NCBI GenBank assembly: GCA_040954595.2
Contig: CM082598.2
Span: 5,394,001-5,458,000 of the forward strand
Reading direction: 5' to 3'
DNA from: Balanoglossus misakiensis
Taxonomy: Eukaryota > Hemichordata
DNA: 64,000 bases
Below, in pieces: positions 12,922 through 24,921 of the stretch. The stretch's first letter is position 1, and every line of letters begins with the position of its first letter. The notes under the pieces were generated by a model. That model did not search any database. It was not told the DNA's origin and saw only the letters and a list, made by a program, of their open reading frames with translations. The position numbers and the translations under genes are program-made.

Positions 12922-13275
12922 TACTGCTTGTAGAATTCAGTATACTTCCAGAAGAGATTTAATCTTCTCAAACTTGGAATTGAGTGTGTAGATATTATTC
13001 TGTCATTTGAAGAAACCTAGTTATTTGACTAGAAAGTTCAAGAAATGTAAATAGCCCTGAGAAGAACACTGCAGTGAAAAGAATTCCTGACCTGGTATAT
13101 AAATATTGTGAATGTCCTGTACCTAAGCACACCTGTTGTCTGATCACTTAAACCTCACTCGACCTCCTTTTACAAGGCAAGCAATGTGCAAACACCACAG
13201 CTACAAAATCCCTTGAGAAAGGGCAAAAAAGCCAACTTGGTCAGCTCAATAGGCCTACATTGTACTCCAGAATAG

Positions 13276-13487
13276 TACTGTAAAACACTTTACTTTTGTG
13301 AGCAATAAATTTACGCGAAATACGCGAGAGCCAAAATAGCATGAAAATAAAAAGTCACGTAAATTGTTTTTGAAGATAACGATGCAGTGAATGAAATAAG
13401 AGAACGCGAAAATTAATACTTGCAAAACAGTGGTCTCTCTCGATATTGCGAAAAATTTAACTCGCGAAAATAAAGTGTTTTACAATA
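13276..13487. mobile_element. Family A MITE
   Basis: Full-length, CACTTTA subfamily; the right terminus has decayed to GTTTTACAAT. Confidence 0.85.
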
Positions 13488-13872
13488 TGTAGCACACAGA
13501 CTACTGAAGTATTCTTTGGAAAATAGAGCCAGTATGAGTCACATGAAACTGGTACAAAAAATTAACAGACATGCACATGGATGAGGGCTAAATAGGAATA
13601 CGCATATTTCGATGATCATTTTTCACACTTGGTTTGTTCACAAGATGTGTTCAAATTCAAGATTTCTTCTATTGCTTTTAAAAGTATTCGTTTTTCACCT
13701 ATCCAGTACATTTTTACCAGTAACTCTTCTGATTTTCTCAGCATTTTTTTATTGTTTTTATAGAAATGCCCATGTCAACAATCATACTGACTAGACGCAG
13801 TACACACACATATTGGATGGACACATATTACACACACACACACACCTCATCATGTGGTATATTACATGACTG

Positions 13873-14047
13873 TACAGTCAAACCTGTGTTAGTGGCCACC
13901 TCTATATAGTGGGCACTATGTTACAGTCCCTGTGCAACTTACATGTGCATTTATACCGTAGATCTCTCTATAAAGACCTGCACCTATCTACCGTATAAAG
14001 TCCTATGAAAGTCCCTTGACTGTCCACTATAGACAGGTTCGACTGTA
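13873..14047. mobile_element. Family D element, intact
   Basis: About 175 bp from TACAGTCAAACCTGTGTTAG to GACAGGTTCGACTGTA; inverted ends ACAGTCAAACCTG / CAGGTTCGACTGT. Confidence 0.78.
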
Positions 14048-15431
14048 TTAGCATTACATGTATGTAATGGCCATGTTATCTGTGCTTTAATTGTTCTACT
14101 TATGACTTATCCTAACATCTATTATATGATCATGTCAAGTATTGAGTATAACCGAAAAGCTTTTTCACTGTGACAGCAGATAGTGTAGCTGATCAACAAC
14201 CCCAATGTTTGTGGTCTGTTATTGAAAGTTGTAAAGAAAGAAATGACAATAAAACATCTCAAGCGTAGAGGGCACTGGACTCTTCTGCTACTTAAGATGG
14301 CTAAGAAGAAAAGGTTGAGGAATTTCAACTAAACAAACTGACCACAATGCAACTTGCCTGTGAGTGCATGACCTCACTTTAGAATAGTCATGATATGCAT
14401 CCAGTACAACTACAAGCAGTCCAAATCAGTGTTATCAATAAAAGCTCTATACTGACTATAGACACCCCCATGTACAATGTAGGTACATGTACATCTGTAC
14501 ATGGACTAATTATTAAGTTTGAAAGTAATATCACAGTGCATTATTATACCAACAATTGAAATCATATTGAAACACTTGTCTTCCCTAATGGCAGATGTGT
14601 AAAAAAAATTAAATGCTCTCTATATTCAATACTGCAGTAAATCTCAGTTATGTTTTCTAGAAAACTACCCAACTTCAAGAGAATTAAAAACAGCAAAAAA
14701 ATTTCACTTATATGATTTTTAATATTCTTTCAACAGAGTCAGACAAAATCAGAATATCAACATACACAGAGTGGATAACATGTTCAGGGGTCAGAGGTCA
14801 CATGTACAGGGTTGGCATCCCACAAGAAAAAAATCTGGGAATTGTTTTTAATTATTATATCTGGCTTTTTTCATTCATTTCAAATATTGTAAATGTTAAT
14901 AGATTTCCAACACTTTGGGCATGCCAGACGCTTATACTGGCTGTACATACATGTTTGTCACTGTCAATGGGTTTTTTAACTCCTATAGATTTAAATAACA
15001 AACCAGTTTGTACAAACATAGACTATTTTAGAATAGCGCAAGAGAACAGCATCCCTGGTTCCACTGTGAACTGTAATCCAATTAGATAATCTAGGGCTTG
15101 TTTTATTAGCTAGGCAAATGAGATGTGATTAGAGTTAATTATATAATCCGCACAGTCAACTAGAATCTCAAGTAGGTGTAAATTGACCAAGTCTATCATG
15201 TTCTCATTGAATGGTGCACTGTGCTCTGAGGAAGTTGAGAATTCTTTCATTCCGGCTTTACTTAGAATGTTGTTAAAATACTGGTAGGTGGAAAACTATT
15301 AAAAGAGTCTGTACTAAACTTAACATTGTTGTTTTTAGACTGCAACAATCTAACATTTTGTTTTCACTTGAACAAATTTCTTCCGTAAACAGTATAGCAT
15401 TAGTTCTTGAATAATGAATACATAAGGCATA

Positions 15432-15591
15432 TTAAAGGTATACGGTCACCTATTGAACATTAGCTATAGTTTAAACCATGGCAAATTGAAATCTAGCTAA
15501 TCACACATTTTCAGTGGGTGGCACACGCGAAAAAAAGAGCGCCACCATATGTTCTTTAGAACGCTCATTTCAGGTGACTGTATACCTTTAA
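15432..15591. mobile_element. Family C MITE, internally deleted
   Basis: TTAAAGGTATACGGTCACC at the left and its inverse TGTATACCTTTAA at the right, with TTAA at both ends. Confidence 0.84.
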
Positions 15592-15933
15592 AACTTAAGC
15601 TAGAAAGATTTTACAATGAAGCAAATAGGGCAACTGATCTTTCATTCAATTTTCACTTTGAAGGCTAAATAAACATTTAGGCACCGGGTGATTTACGGAG
15701 ATCACTTTAAAACTTGTTACAAACTGAAAGGGTTGTAGCATGGCTGGTTTTCAAGACAAGTGGTACCTGGTACTTTAGAAATTCTCTTCAGAGAAGAATG
15801 AAATACCAGCGTGTGTTCATGCTTGACGTGTTATCGCCATTCTGTGCGTGATCAAATATTAAGCATATAATCAGATTTAAGGACATTGAAATGCTGTCAT
15901 GATATGCGTATATAACAGACTAAAAGAACAGAT

Positions 15934-16207
15934 TTAAAAGGACAAAGTCTCTCTCGCTGCCTTTTTTCCATTAATTATGTTTGATACAAGACACCATTTA
16001 TGTTATTCTACATGTGGATATGTAGTGAATGAACATTCGACCACATACAACTTCCATCCCACTTGTAGACACGAGAGTGGAAAAACTTGCCCAAAATGAA
16101 TAATCAGTCTCTACCATTTATTCATTTTGGCGAGATGTTTACTCTCATATCCTACAAACCATAATTAATGGAAAAAGGCCTGCGAGAGAGAGACTTTGTC
16201 CCTTTAA
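15934..16207. mobile_element. Family B, internally deleted
   Basis: Both TTAA termini present; lacks much of the right arm. Confidence 0.82.
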
Positions 16208-16483
16208 GATGATTAATGGCTAAACCAAGAGTATAGATATTGTTGTCTTCACACAATGCTCTGCGCTGTGGAGGTGAGACAGATTACACAACTTGACAAC
16301 TGCTAGGGCTTTGATGTGACTCCACTCTATTCCACTGCACAACAAACACTTTAAACACTTCAATACAGAAGCAATGCATAGGTACGGTATTTCAGCAGAG
16401 GGGGGATCTGAAAGTCCACACATGGCTTGGTTTTAACTCTGAATGGATATATATGCAAGGGGAAGCATTTTAACTGTCACAGA

Positions 16484-16666
16484 TTAAAGGTATACGGTCA
16501 CCTCCAATTTACATACGCCCATATATGGCTGAAATGGCGTATTTGAGCGTTCTAAAGAACACATGGTGGCCCTCTTTTTTTCGCATGTGCCACCCACTGA
16601 AAATCTGTGATTGGCTAGATCTCAATTTGCCATGGTAACTATAGACAATTTTCCGTATACCTTTAA
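16484..16666. mobile_element. Family C MITE, reverse orientation
   Basis: 183 bp with TTAA ends; carries CTCCAATTTACATACGCCC at the left instead of the right. Confidence 0.85.
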
Positions 16667-17395
16667 ATGACAAGTGGCTGATCAATTTTACCAACCGATA
16701 TAAAACTAGCTCCACGTGTAATACCAGTATGCATGTAGGTAAATGTAAATATTTACCTGTATAAACCTGACCGTAGACTAATTCCAATGACGAGAATCAC
16801 CTTCATGCACCGCCACCACTTAAAGTAACCAACCACATGATCCACAGAACCCCAGGGTACTTCACAGTACACAATAATGGACTTCCAGGTTCAAAGCATA
16901 GGTCAGACTTTGCGCTATGATTAGAGAAAGACCGGCAAATCAAAGGTGGGACTGCAGCCTGATAAGAAGGGGTTGTTTATTTATTTACAATAGCGTGGGA
17001 TGTGCCTGCTATTAATGTGGCCTGCCACGTTCTGTGAGTCAGTACCCAGTTGTTAGCGCTTTAATGGGGCACAAAGCATACAGTACATAACAATGTGGTC
17101 TATCTACAGCCACAAAAAGCTATTGTATTGAATGCTGGAGAAGGGCTCTCCATACTGACATAATTCAACTGCACTAAATATCATTAGATACGGTAGACAT
17201 GACAAACACACATAGCAAGGCTAATCTGATGGTAATGCTACTAATTACTGAAATGAATGTTCATTAACATTCCTTTTAACTGATATTACAGTTGTCATTC
17301 TTGATTGATTCACCTCATTAATTCCAAATTTCCTTATACACAGTCACAGTGTTCCATTATGGATGTCATCAACAGCCTGGGGATATGTCCTCATT

Positions 17396-17426
17396 TTTTT
17401 TTTTTTTTTTGGGGGGGGGGGGGGGG
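17396..17426. repeat. T(n)G(n) homopolymer run
   Basis: A run of T followed by a run of G. Confidence 0.95.
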
Positions 17427-18654
17427 ATTCCACACTAGGGGGTGTGTGGGGAGGGTTTAATATCTCCAACTTGTGAGTGACATCATTTCAAGGGGCTCTG
17501 GTCCCCCCTTGACAAATTGCTGAGGGGTGCCAACATGTCAACAGGGGGTGAATCCCCCCACCCCTGGGCCCATGCATTTAAAAATAACTGAAAGGCATGA
17601 CATAAATTAGAAAAGTTCAGAATTATTTTACTGTATATATACAACCAATACCACCACCAACGCCATTTCAATTCCGCATTTTTTCAGTGTCAATAAAATT
17701 TTCATTCTTACTTTGTCAAATACCGAGGATACTAGTCAATTCACATTCTCCAATTAAATATTAACTGAACATCAAATAAAACACAAAAACGGAAACAAAA
17801 CTAAAACTTTAGCAACAGTGTTGCTGACATAAAAACTAGGTGTTCCGTTTATATCAGAGGTTTAGGTAGTGTGAACATTTAACAGAAGTTATTTAAGGTT
17901 TAAAATACATTTGTATACACAAGTCACGAGAATGTCAACTGAGCATATATCACAGGGTCAAACTAAATAGCGCCATCACAGTTCTAATTGCGGTTTACTG
18001 ACAGTGAACTCCTTATTTCAGGCAATTGCACACAAACAGACCAATACATTTTCTCTTCTGATTGTATTTGCATGTTTATATATTTACATTACCATGAAAA
18101 TCAACAGAAATGACACTGACCATCAACTTTACCAATTATACGCACTTTAAGTGCATACCAAATGTAAGATACAGTGAGATACCTGTATATTACAGTCTAG
18201 AGTTTATGTAAGGAGATGAAAAAGATATTGTTGAGAGAATTCTAGTCCATGAATGGTCCTTAAAAACATTAAATTGCTTTTTATGAAGGGAATCTTGCTA
18301 CTTGTAAGTTAGTAAGAGCAGAAAATCAACTTATATGCCAATCAATCATGTTTACAGTTTGGAAAATTAAACCCAACAAAGTTCGCATATTCATCATGAC
18401 ATGTCAAAGGGAAATTCACTGGTCCTTGCAACAGCCTGAACCAACATGGCACAACACTGAGATGTGTATATCCCTGCCATTGCAGCACAAATAGTTAGCA
18501 TACAAGTACACGTAAATGAGTTCATGACAGAATTGCAGACAACTTGGACTCAACATACAGGCAGTGTCATTAGAACCTTCAGGACATTCCAGGAATTTTC
18601 CAGTGTGTTTTCTGGGCGTATTATAAGTCAAAATGAAGTTTTACGAGCAATCTA

Positions 18655-18844
18655 TTAAAGGTATACGGTCACCTATGGAAAATTAGCTATAGTTACCATG
18701 GCAAATTGAGATCTAGCCAATCATAGATTTTCAGTGGGTGGCACACACAAAAAAAAGAGCGCCATCATATGTTCAGAACCCTCAAATATGCCATTTCAGC
18801 CAAATATGGGCGTATGTAAATTGGAGGTGACTGTATACCATTAA
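18655..18844. mobile_element. Family C MITE
   Basis: 190 bp, TTAA ends, forward orientation. Confidence 0.86.
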
Positions 18845-19060
18845 GTAATACTGATATTTTTTTCCCACAATTATCAACAATTTACAGAGCATGAATATCT
18901 GGAATTATTTGCCCAGAATGAATCTTCTTTGACTAACTTTGCTGGAGTGGTTTACAATACTCCTGGCTTTCCAGAGTGGATATACACTCTGTACAGCAGC
19001 AAAGAAATCTTGTTTCTGTACATCTCTGTAATTCACAACTTACACTTTGCTTTAGTATTT

Positions 19061-19354
19061 CTTTACTATCAATCACGTGATCTGGCCATGTGACCCACGG
19101 CGCTGTCATTTCCAGGTGACGGGCAAGCAATATTTCGGCATCCAGTAACAGTTTTTCCGAGTATGTTTTTACTTTAGAACCGCCAAACATGTAACATGTA
19201 TCAGGTACAATGTATGGTGCCTCATCAGCTTCATGGCATTTTGTCTGCACTGTCTTTGTCTGCACCAAGTTGCTGAAGTTGCCCATCATCTGGAAATTTG
19301 AATGCCAACGTAACTGCCGCCTGAGCGCGTCTGACGTCATTTGATATCGAAGAA
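19061..19354. repeat. Family F dispersed repeat
   Basis: Contains TTTTTCCGAGTATGTTTTTA, CATGGCATTTTGTCTGCACT and ends GACGTCATTTGATATCGAAG. Any open frame in it is repeat-derived. Confidence 0.75.
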
Positions 19355-19369
19355 TTGACTGGTACTTAC

Positions 19370-19522
19370 CTCCCGTAGTTTTGACAACGGCTGGTGTATT
19401 TTAGGTAATGCCTTCACTGCAATATCTGCATCTTTCTGTTTGGGTTGCAATGCTTTGAGTATATCAGCTTTGATGTCAAGATCTTCTGAATCACGTCTTT
19501 CTGGTGACTTCTCTCCATTGGT
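19370..19522 (-). CDS. IRAG-like: Exon 25: IRAG-family conserved block II, first half
   Basis: 51 residues, TNGEKSPERRDSEDLDIKAD to KIHQPLSKLRE. The end KIHQPLSKLRE corresponds to QKLTKLREE of IRAG1 (remembered). Phase 0 on both sides; acceptor TATATCTCAG, donor GAG then GTAAGT. A family F repeat ends about 15 bp past the donor. Confidence 0.86.
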
Positions 19523-19546
19523 CTGAGATATATAAAAGACAGAAAT

Positions 19547-19573
19547 GCTGACATCATCATCATCATGTCATCG

Positions 19574-19629
<56 letters not shown>

Positions 19630-19851
19630 TTCATCATCATCATCATCTTCATCATCATCATCATCATCTCATCAACATCATCAACATCATCATCATCATC
19701 ATCATCATCATCTTCATCATCATCATCTTCATCATCATCATCATCATCTCATCATCTCATCATCATCATCATCATCTTCATCATCATCATCATCTTCATC
19801 ATCATCATCATCATCTCATCAACATCATCAACATCATCATCATCATCATCG

Positions 19852-19887
<36 letters not shown>

Positions 19888-19968
19888 CCATCATCACCAT
19901 GATCATCAACATGATGATGATGATGATGATGATGATGATCATCATCATCATCATCATCATCATCATCG

Positions 19969-20004
<36 letters not shown>

Positions 20005-20025
20005 CCATCATATACATGATCATCG

Positions 20026-20061
<36 letters not shown>

Positions 20062-20192
20062 CCATCATATACATGATCATCATCACCATCATCGTCATCA
20101 TCACCAAACACCAACCAACCCATGCATCCATCACCACCACCACCATCACCATCATCATCACCAAACACCAAATCCACCATTAAATCACCACC

Positions 20193-20226
<34 letters not shown>

Positions 20227-20298
20227 TCATAATCACCATCACCATCATCATCACCAAACACCAAATCCACCATTAAATCACCACCACCACCACCACAC
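19547..20298. repeat. (CAT)n / (CACCAT)n microsatellite filling intron 24
   Basis: About 750 bp of CAT-type trinucleotides with a short inverted (GATGAT) patch at 19,910-19,938 and ACC-rich blocks at the right end, including two copies of CACCAAACACCAAATCCACC. Confidence 0.95.
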
Positions 20299-20360
20299 AA
20301 CTACTCAGATTACAATATCAAGTCTTACAGACAAGGTAATTGTTCAAAGTCTGTACTTAC

Positions 20361-20584
20361 ATCCTCGATCATTTCTTTCTCCTCGCTTGAGGTTTCTCTG
20401 TCATCTGCCTCTTTCTGTTCATCAACATCTCTGTGTTTCTCCTCTGGTAGTTTCCAGTCGAGTGGTTTCAGATCGGCTTTATTCACATCCTTCTCCATAT
20501 CCAGGCTTTCAAAGGATTTCGCTCTCGGCAACTCATGGACTGGTGCTGATAACCGTGTGGGCGATGGAGTTTGACTTCTTTCTA
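20361..20584 (-). CDS. IRAG-like: Exon 24: Pro/Ser then acidic linker
   Basis: 75 residues: VERSQTPSPTRLSAPVHELP, then RAKSFESLDMEKDVNKADLK, then a very acidic end. The RxKSFESLD motif could be a basophilic kinase or 14-3-3 type site (inference). Phase 1 in, phase 0 out; acceptor TTTGAAAAG is weak but gives the only in-frame join to exon 23. Donor GAT then GTAAGT. Intron 24 (20,360-19,523) is almost entirely CAT/ACC microsatellite. Confidence 0.82.
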
Positions 20585-20644
20585 CTTTTCAAAGATACAG
20601 ACAATGTTTCCTCATTAGTAGAATACAATCAATGCGTTGTACAC

Positions 20645-21216
20645 CTGAACCTGTCTATAGTGGCCAGTCAAGGGACTTTCTTAAACTGGCCTTTATAGAC
20701 AGGTGGCATCTATATACAGGTCATTTAATACACATGTATATTGCACATGGACTGTAATAAAGTGGCCACTATATAGAGGTGGCCAATATATAGGGGTGGT
20801 CACTAACACAGGTTTGACTGTAATAATAATACAGTCAAACCTCTCTATAGTGGCCAGCCAAGGAACTTTCCTAAACTGGCCTTTATAGAGAGGTGACCTT
20901 TATATTGAGGTTAATTAACACACATGTGAATCGCACAGGGACTGTAACAATATGGCCACTATACAGTCAAACCTCTCTATAGTGGCCAGTCAAGGAACTT
21001 TCCTAAACTGGCCTTTATAGAGAGGTGACCTTTATATTGAGGTTAATTAACACACATGTGAATCGCACAGGGACTGTAACATAGTGGCCACTATATAGAG
21101 GTGGTCACTAACACAGGTTTGACTGTACATGTAAATTGCACAGGGACTGTAACAAAGTGGCCACTATATAGAGTTGACCGCTATATAGGGATGGCCAATA
21201 ACAAGGGTTTGACTGC
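20645..21216. mobile_element. Family D cluster (three to four copies)
   Basis: Consecutive copies about 20,645-20,822, 20,829-20,962, 20,963-21,127 and a partial copy to 21,216, each bounded by ACAGTCAAACC or GGTTTGACTGT. Confidence 0.8.
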
Positions 21217-21277
21217 AGTCCAAGCCATAATAAAATACCACATCTTGTGGCGTGCACAACATAGTCATTATATAAAA

Positions 21278-21364
21278 CCCTTTCACCACGTGGTTTGATC
21301 CAAATACATTGTTTACTGTAGAAGTGTTGGACTTCTACAGAGGGAACTGGGGGTGAAAGGGTTA
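21278..21364. repeat. Family I short hairpin repeat
   Basis: AACCCTTTCACCACGTGG at one end and GGGGGTGAAAGGGTT at the other, inverted; about 87 bp. Confidence 0.72.
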
Positions 21365-21813
21365 AATGCATATCAGACAAATGTTAGAAAATCAAGTATT
21401 TAAGTGCCATCTTTACAGCAAGGAATAGATTTCTGTTGCAACAACAAGAAAATCACATAAATAAAAAAGTTGTAAGTTCATGAAAACATTGTCATGTTTA
21501 ACACAACACTGCACTCAAAAACAGTACATTCAAAACACAAACACACCCTAACACACATAAAATAAACCCATGTGTGACCTAGAAATGTCTGTTTATATAC
21601 ATGACAGTCAGCTATGTAACTATACTAGTGCTTGATATCACAGAAGTTTAAACAGCTTACTCTGACAAGCAAACCCTTTTATATCATGACTAAATTATGA
21701 CTAACTTCACTTTTTCCGGTGTTTATCTCACTGTTTTGTCTGTCTTGTTAAATAAACAAATAAACAAATAAACAAAATAAGCAATCAGAGTTTGACATAC
21801 TGAAGCACAGTGT

Positions 21814-21985
21814 GCCCTTTAAGGCTATTTGATGCGCCACTGACTCAACAAACTCACTGGTGACTCAAGAAAATTATCCAAACTACATGCAAATGTTTAG
21901 GGCTGACTCTGAGAAATGTTTAGAAATCCTCAAATTGACTCAAAGCTTTTAAAACTGCTTGTTAGAGGGCACACTGCAGTGAAGC
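21814..21985. repeat. Family H dispersed repeat
   Basis: Shares GACTCAAGAAAATTATC and GTTAGAGGGCACACTG with two other copies. Confidence 0.68.
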
Positions 21986-22375
21986 AACAGTGTGATGCGC
22001 AAAGAAAGTAGTCTGACCAAACAGCAGCTTCAAAACTGAGTGAAGTAGGTCACTATAGATGATGAAATTACCTCCTAACTCCTCACATAATGTCATCCCA
22101 CAAAATCCTGTGAACCAAACTGGCTGACAATCTTCCTGTATATGCAGAAGGACCCCTGAACCTAACTGCGGTCACCCAGCTGAGCGTTATCTCTCAGGGT
22201 CTTACGCACAAGTTACGTACTGCATGCTACCAAGCACTACCAGAACTCTAACCAACTATGAGGTGCCTCTCAACTGTGCCAGTTTTATGGCCTACTTAAC
22301 ATATTAGAGGGTCTCAAGTCTTGGTGTCGTACTTCAGACTGTGGAGATTATTTACGATGTACCACAGAAGCATGT

Positions 22376-22592
22376 TTAAAGGGATAAAGTTTCTCTCTCG
22401 TTGCCTTTTTACAATTAATTATTGTTTGATAAAATACACTGTTTATGGTATTCTACATGTGGATATATACACTATTATAGTGCATCAACATTCGACAACA
22501 CACAACTTCCATCCCGTTTGTAGGATATGAGATTAAAAATCTTGCCAAAATGAATAAATGGTAAACACCGATTATTCATTTTGGCGAGTTTT
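22376..22592. mobile_element. Family B, left half
   Basis: TTAAAGGGATAAAG start through the central ATTCATTTTGGCGAG palindrome. Confidence 0.8.
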
Positions 22593-22603
22593 AACAAATC
22601 GTA

Positions 22604-23080
22604 CTGGTTTGCACAGGTTTGGTTTGATGGTCTTGTATAGGCCCTACTGAATAACACACACTTGGCAGTCTGAGCCCCCTGTAAAATGTACCAAATCGCA
22701 CTGGTTTGCACTGTATTGGTCTGAGGGTCTTGTATAGGCCCTACTGAATAACACACACTTGGCAGTCTGAGCCCCCTGTAAAATGTACCAAATCACACTG
22801 GTTTGCACTGTATTGGTCTGAGGGTCTTGTATAGGCCCTACTGAATAACACACACTTGGCAGTCTAACAGGCCTGGGAGCCAGGATTCTAGGCACCCTGG
22901 AAAACAAACCAGTTTCAACTGACTTGGCAGCGTTAGGGTTTGCACTGTATTGGTCTGAGGGTCTTGTATAGGCCCTACTGAATAACACACACTTGGCAGT
23001 CTAACAGGCCTGGGAGCCTGGATTCTAGGCACCCTGGAAATCACACCCGTTTTAACTGACTTGGCAGCGTTAGGGTTAAA
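22604..23080. repeat. Tandem array, four units of about 102-130 bp
   Basis: Each unit has GGTCTTGTATAGGCCCTACT and AACACACACTTGGCAGTCT. Units 3 and 4 carry an extra GGCCTGGGAGCC block. Open frames across it are repeat artefacts. Confidence 0.85.
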
Positions 23081-23107
23081 TAAAACAAACTGACGCAAGT
23101 AATACGG

Positions 23108-23205
23108 CTTAATGGTGAGAATTTTAAATGATAGGAAATAGATTTAAAGTATTTTATTGTGAAACAAATATGCGACATTTGGCAGCTATCGGGGCTTTAA
23201 TTATC
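23108..23205. repeat. Family M, terminal fragment
   Basis: Ends ATTTGGCAGCTATCGGGGCT, aligned with the other M ends. Confidence 0.55.
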
Positions 23206-23252
23206 ACATGACGGAAGATGACAGTGTGCTACAACATGGAAAGAGTCCTTAC

Positions 23253-23518
23253 CTTCTTTCGGCAAGGAAACATTCAAGGAATTACTCCTCTGGGTCGTCC
23301 TTCCTTTACGACTCTGAAATTTCTGCGACACTTTCCTTGCTTCTTCCAGCAACTGTTCATTGAATCTCTTGTCTGCCTCTGTGAGTTCAATGTCCTCCAA
23401 ATCACCATTGATCAAGTCGATTAGTTTACCATCTGTGGTCAGTGTGGTTTTGCCTTTCTCTTGGTCGTGCATTGCTTTCAATTTCATTCGCGATGCTGAC
23501 AGTTTACGCTTGTCTTCC
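23253..23518 (-). CDS. IRAG-like: Exon 23: IRAG-family conserved block I
   Basis: About 89 residues. Contains LIDLINGDLEDIELTEADKR, then LLEEARKVSQKF, then a basic stretch SRKGRTTQRSNSL. Human IRAG1 has, from memory, the same order: [32 protein letters not shown], then TRRGRKSRSS. Length, order and the helix-then-basic layout all match. In IRAG1 this region lies before the part that binds the IP3 receptor. Phase 2 in, phase 1 out; acceptor AATTTTGCAG, donor GAAG then GTAAGG. Confidence 0.88.
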
Positions 23519-23635
23519 CTGCAAAATTAAGAAATCGTAGAAATTCAAATTCAGGCATCAGCTGTAATTTTTGGCTTTAGTTTTAGTATTTTTGTTCTGC
23601 GTACCGAATGCAATTTATTGTTCTACTCCAAATAG

Positions 23636-23850
23636 TACTGTAAAACACTTTATTTTCGCGAGTTGAAATTTTTCGTGATATCGAGAGAGGCCACTGTTTT
23701 CCAAGTATTAATTTTCGCGTCCTCTTATTTCATTCACTGCATCGTTATCTTCAAAAAAAAAATTATGCGACTTTTATTTTCACGCTATTTTGGCTCTCGC
23801 GTATTTCGGGAAATTTATTGCTCGCGAAAATAATTAGTGTTTTACAGTAT
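23636..23850. mobile_element. Family A MITE
   Basis: Full-length CACTTTATTTTCGCGAG subfamily with both termini, inside intron 22. Confidence 0.87.
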
Positions 23851-24236
23851 GATGATATACCCCACTTGTGGAACATTTTATTTCAATTTCAAGTCAGAAC
23901 AACCCACAAAGATTTTACTGAAAATTGTTTAATATAATGTATAGTCATGCATGAAATGTCCTGGGTGCGACTGTGAAATTTAGTACGCCCCTCAGCGACA
24001 GATTTTCAGAAAACTTAGTCCTGCAAACCTTTCAACTCTTTGTATATATATTTAAGTGTGTTAATACATGTATATTCACTTATTTGTTTTCAGTTTGCCA
24101 CATAAACAAACAGTCAAGTCACTCACAACAGACTCAGATGAACATACATTGTATTCAAAGCACAATGAATATAACCAGTTTTATTTTGTATGACCAACCA
24201 TGCAACACATTTGCTGAGAGATGTAAATCCACTCAC

Positions 24237-24310
24237 CCTTCTGTCTGTATTACATCATGTTTCTCCTTGTCATCTTCATTGACACATTCTTTATTCTGTT
24301 GTAGAATCTC
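24237..24310 (-). CDS. IRAG-like: Exon 22: short acidic linker
   Basis: Encodes EILQQNKECVNEDDKEKHDV and IQTE, charged and polar. Phase 0 in, phase 2 out; acceptor GATCAATGCAG, donor AAGG then GTGAGT. Intron 22 (24,236-23,519) includes a family A MITE at 23,636-23,850. Confidence 0.77.
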
Positions 24311-24505
24311 CTGCATTGATCAAAAACACATCTTTAGATCCATCAGGTTCACAATTTATGGGTACATGTACTTTTGAAAATCTCAAAACTGATACAAACT
24401 GATTGACTCCAATGGAGACAAGATGATACACAGATTAAATGTTGTATTGTCACGATGGTACATTGTTGTACATGTACATGTAGTACATGGCAAATAGTAA
24501 GCACC

Positions 24506-24867
24506 TTAAGGGACAAAGTCTCTCTCTCTCGTTGCCCCTTTTCCATTAATTATGTTTGATACAAGACACTGTTTATGTTAATGTGTATATGTACCGGTAT
24601 ATGTACTGAATGAACTTTCAACCACACACAACTTCCATCCCACTTGTAGGATATGAGAGTAAAAACTCGCCCAAAATGAATAAATGGTAGAGACTGATTA
24701 TTCATTTTGGGCCAGTTTTTCACTCTTGTGTCTACAAGCGGGATGAAGTTGTGTTTGGTTGAAACTTGATTCACTATATATCCACATGTAGAATAACATG
24801 AACGTTGTCTTGTATCAAACATAATTAATGGCAAAGGGGCAGCGAGAGAGAGAATTTGTCCCTCTAA
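24506..24867. mobile_element. Family B, full length
   Basis: About 360 bp, a near-palindrome from TTAAGGGACAAAG to GTCCCTCTAA, in intron 21. Confidence 0.85.
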
Positions 24868-24921
24868 CATGATAGAGTAAGTAAAGAGTAATAGAAACAA
24901 CATTACTGTAGTTTCTAATAC

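Larger units (their letters stand above)
11128..19369 (-). other. Intron 25, part before exon X (8.2 kb)
   Basis: Holds family F (19,061-19,354), C (18,655-18,844; 16,484-16,666; 15,432-15,591), B (15,934-16,207), D (13,873-14,047) and A (13,276-13,487; 12,709-12,921), plus a T/G homopolymer run (17,396-17,426). The region 11,130-12,600 should contain the promoter and 5' leader of the exon X transcript if that is an alternative start. I see no clear TATA box and cannot define it. The 14,050-15,430 and 16,700-18,600 stretches show nothing recognisable. Confidence 0.5.
20585..23252 (-). other. Intron 23 (2.7 kb)
   Basis: Holds family M fragment (23,108-23,205), a four-unit tandem array (22,604-23,080), a partial family B (22,376-22,592), family H (21,814-21,985), family I (21,278-21,364) and a cluster of family D copies (20,645-21,216). 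The stretch 21,400-21,800 shows nothing recognisable. Confidence 0.6.

Noticed and set aside
14712-15089. 125-codon plus frame
   Set aside because: AT-rich, no recognised similarity, no neighbouring exons; length compatible with chance.
18933-19340. 135-codon minus frame
   Set aside because: Lies in the family F repeat, which recurs at 30,785 and 58,232 with the frame broken.
19565-20698. Long poly-Ser/poly-His plus-strand frame, and mirror frames
   Set aside because: Translation of the CAT microsatellite in intron 24; no coding signal.
22604-23080. CRISPR-like regular repeats
   Set aside because: Head-to-tail units without unique spacers, in an intron-containing eukaryotic locus.
22475-23098. 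Several overlapping minus frames with repeated motifs
   Set aside because: Translations of the tandem array and a family B half.
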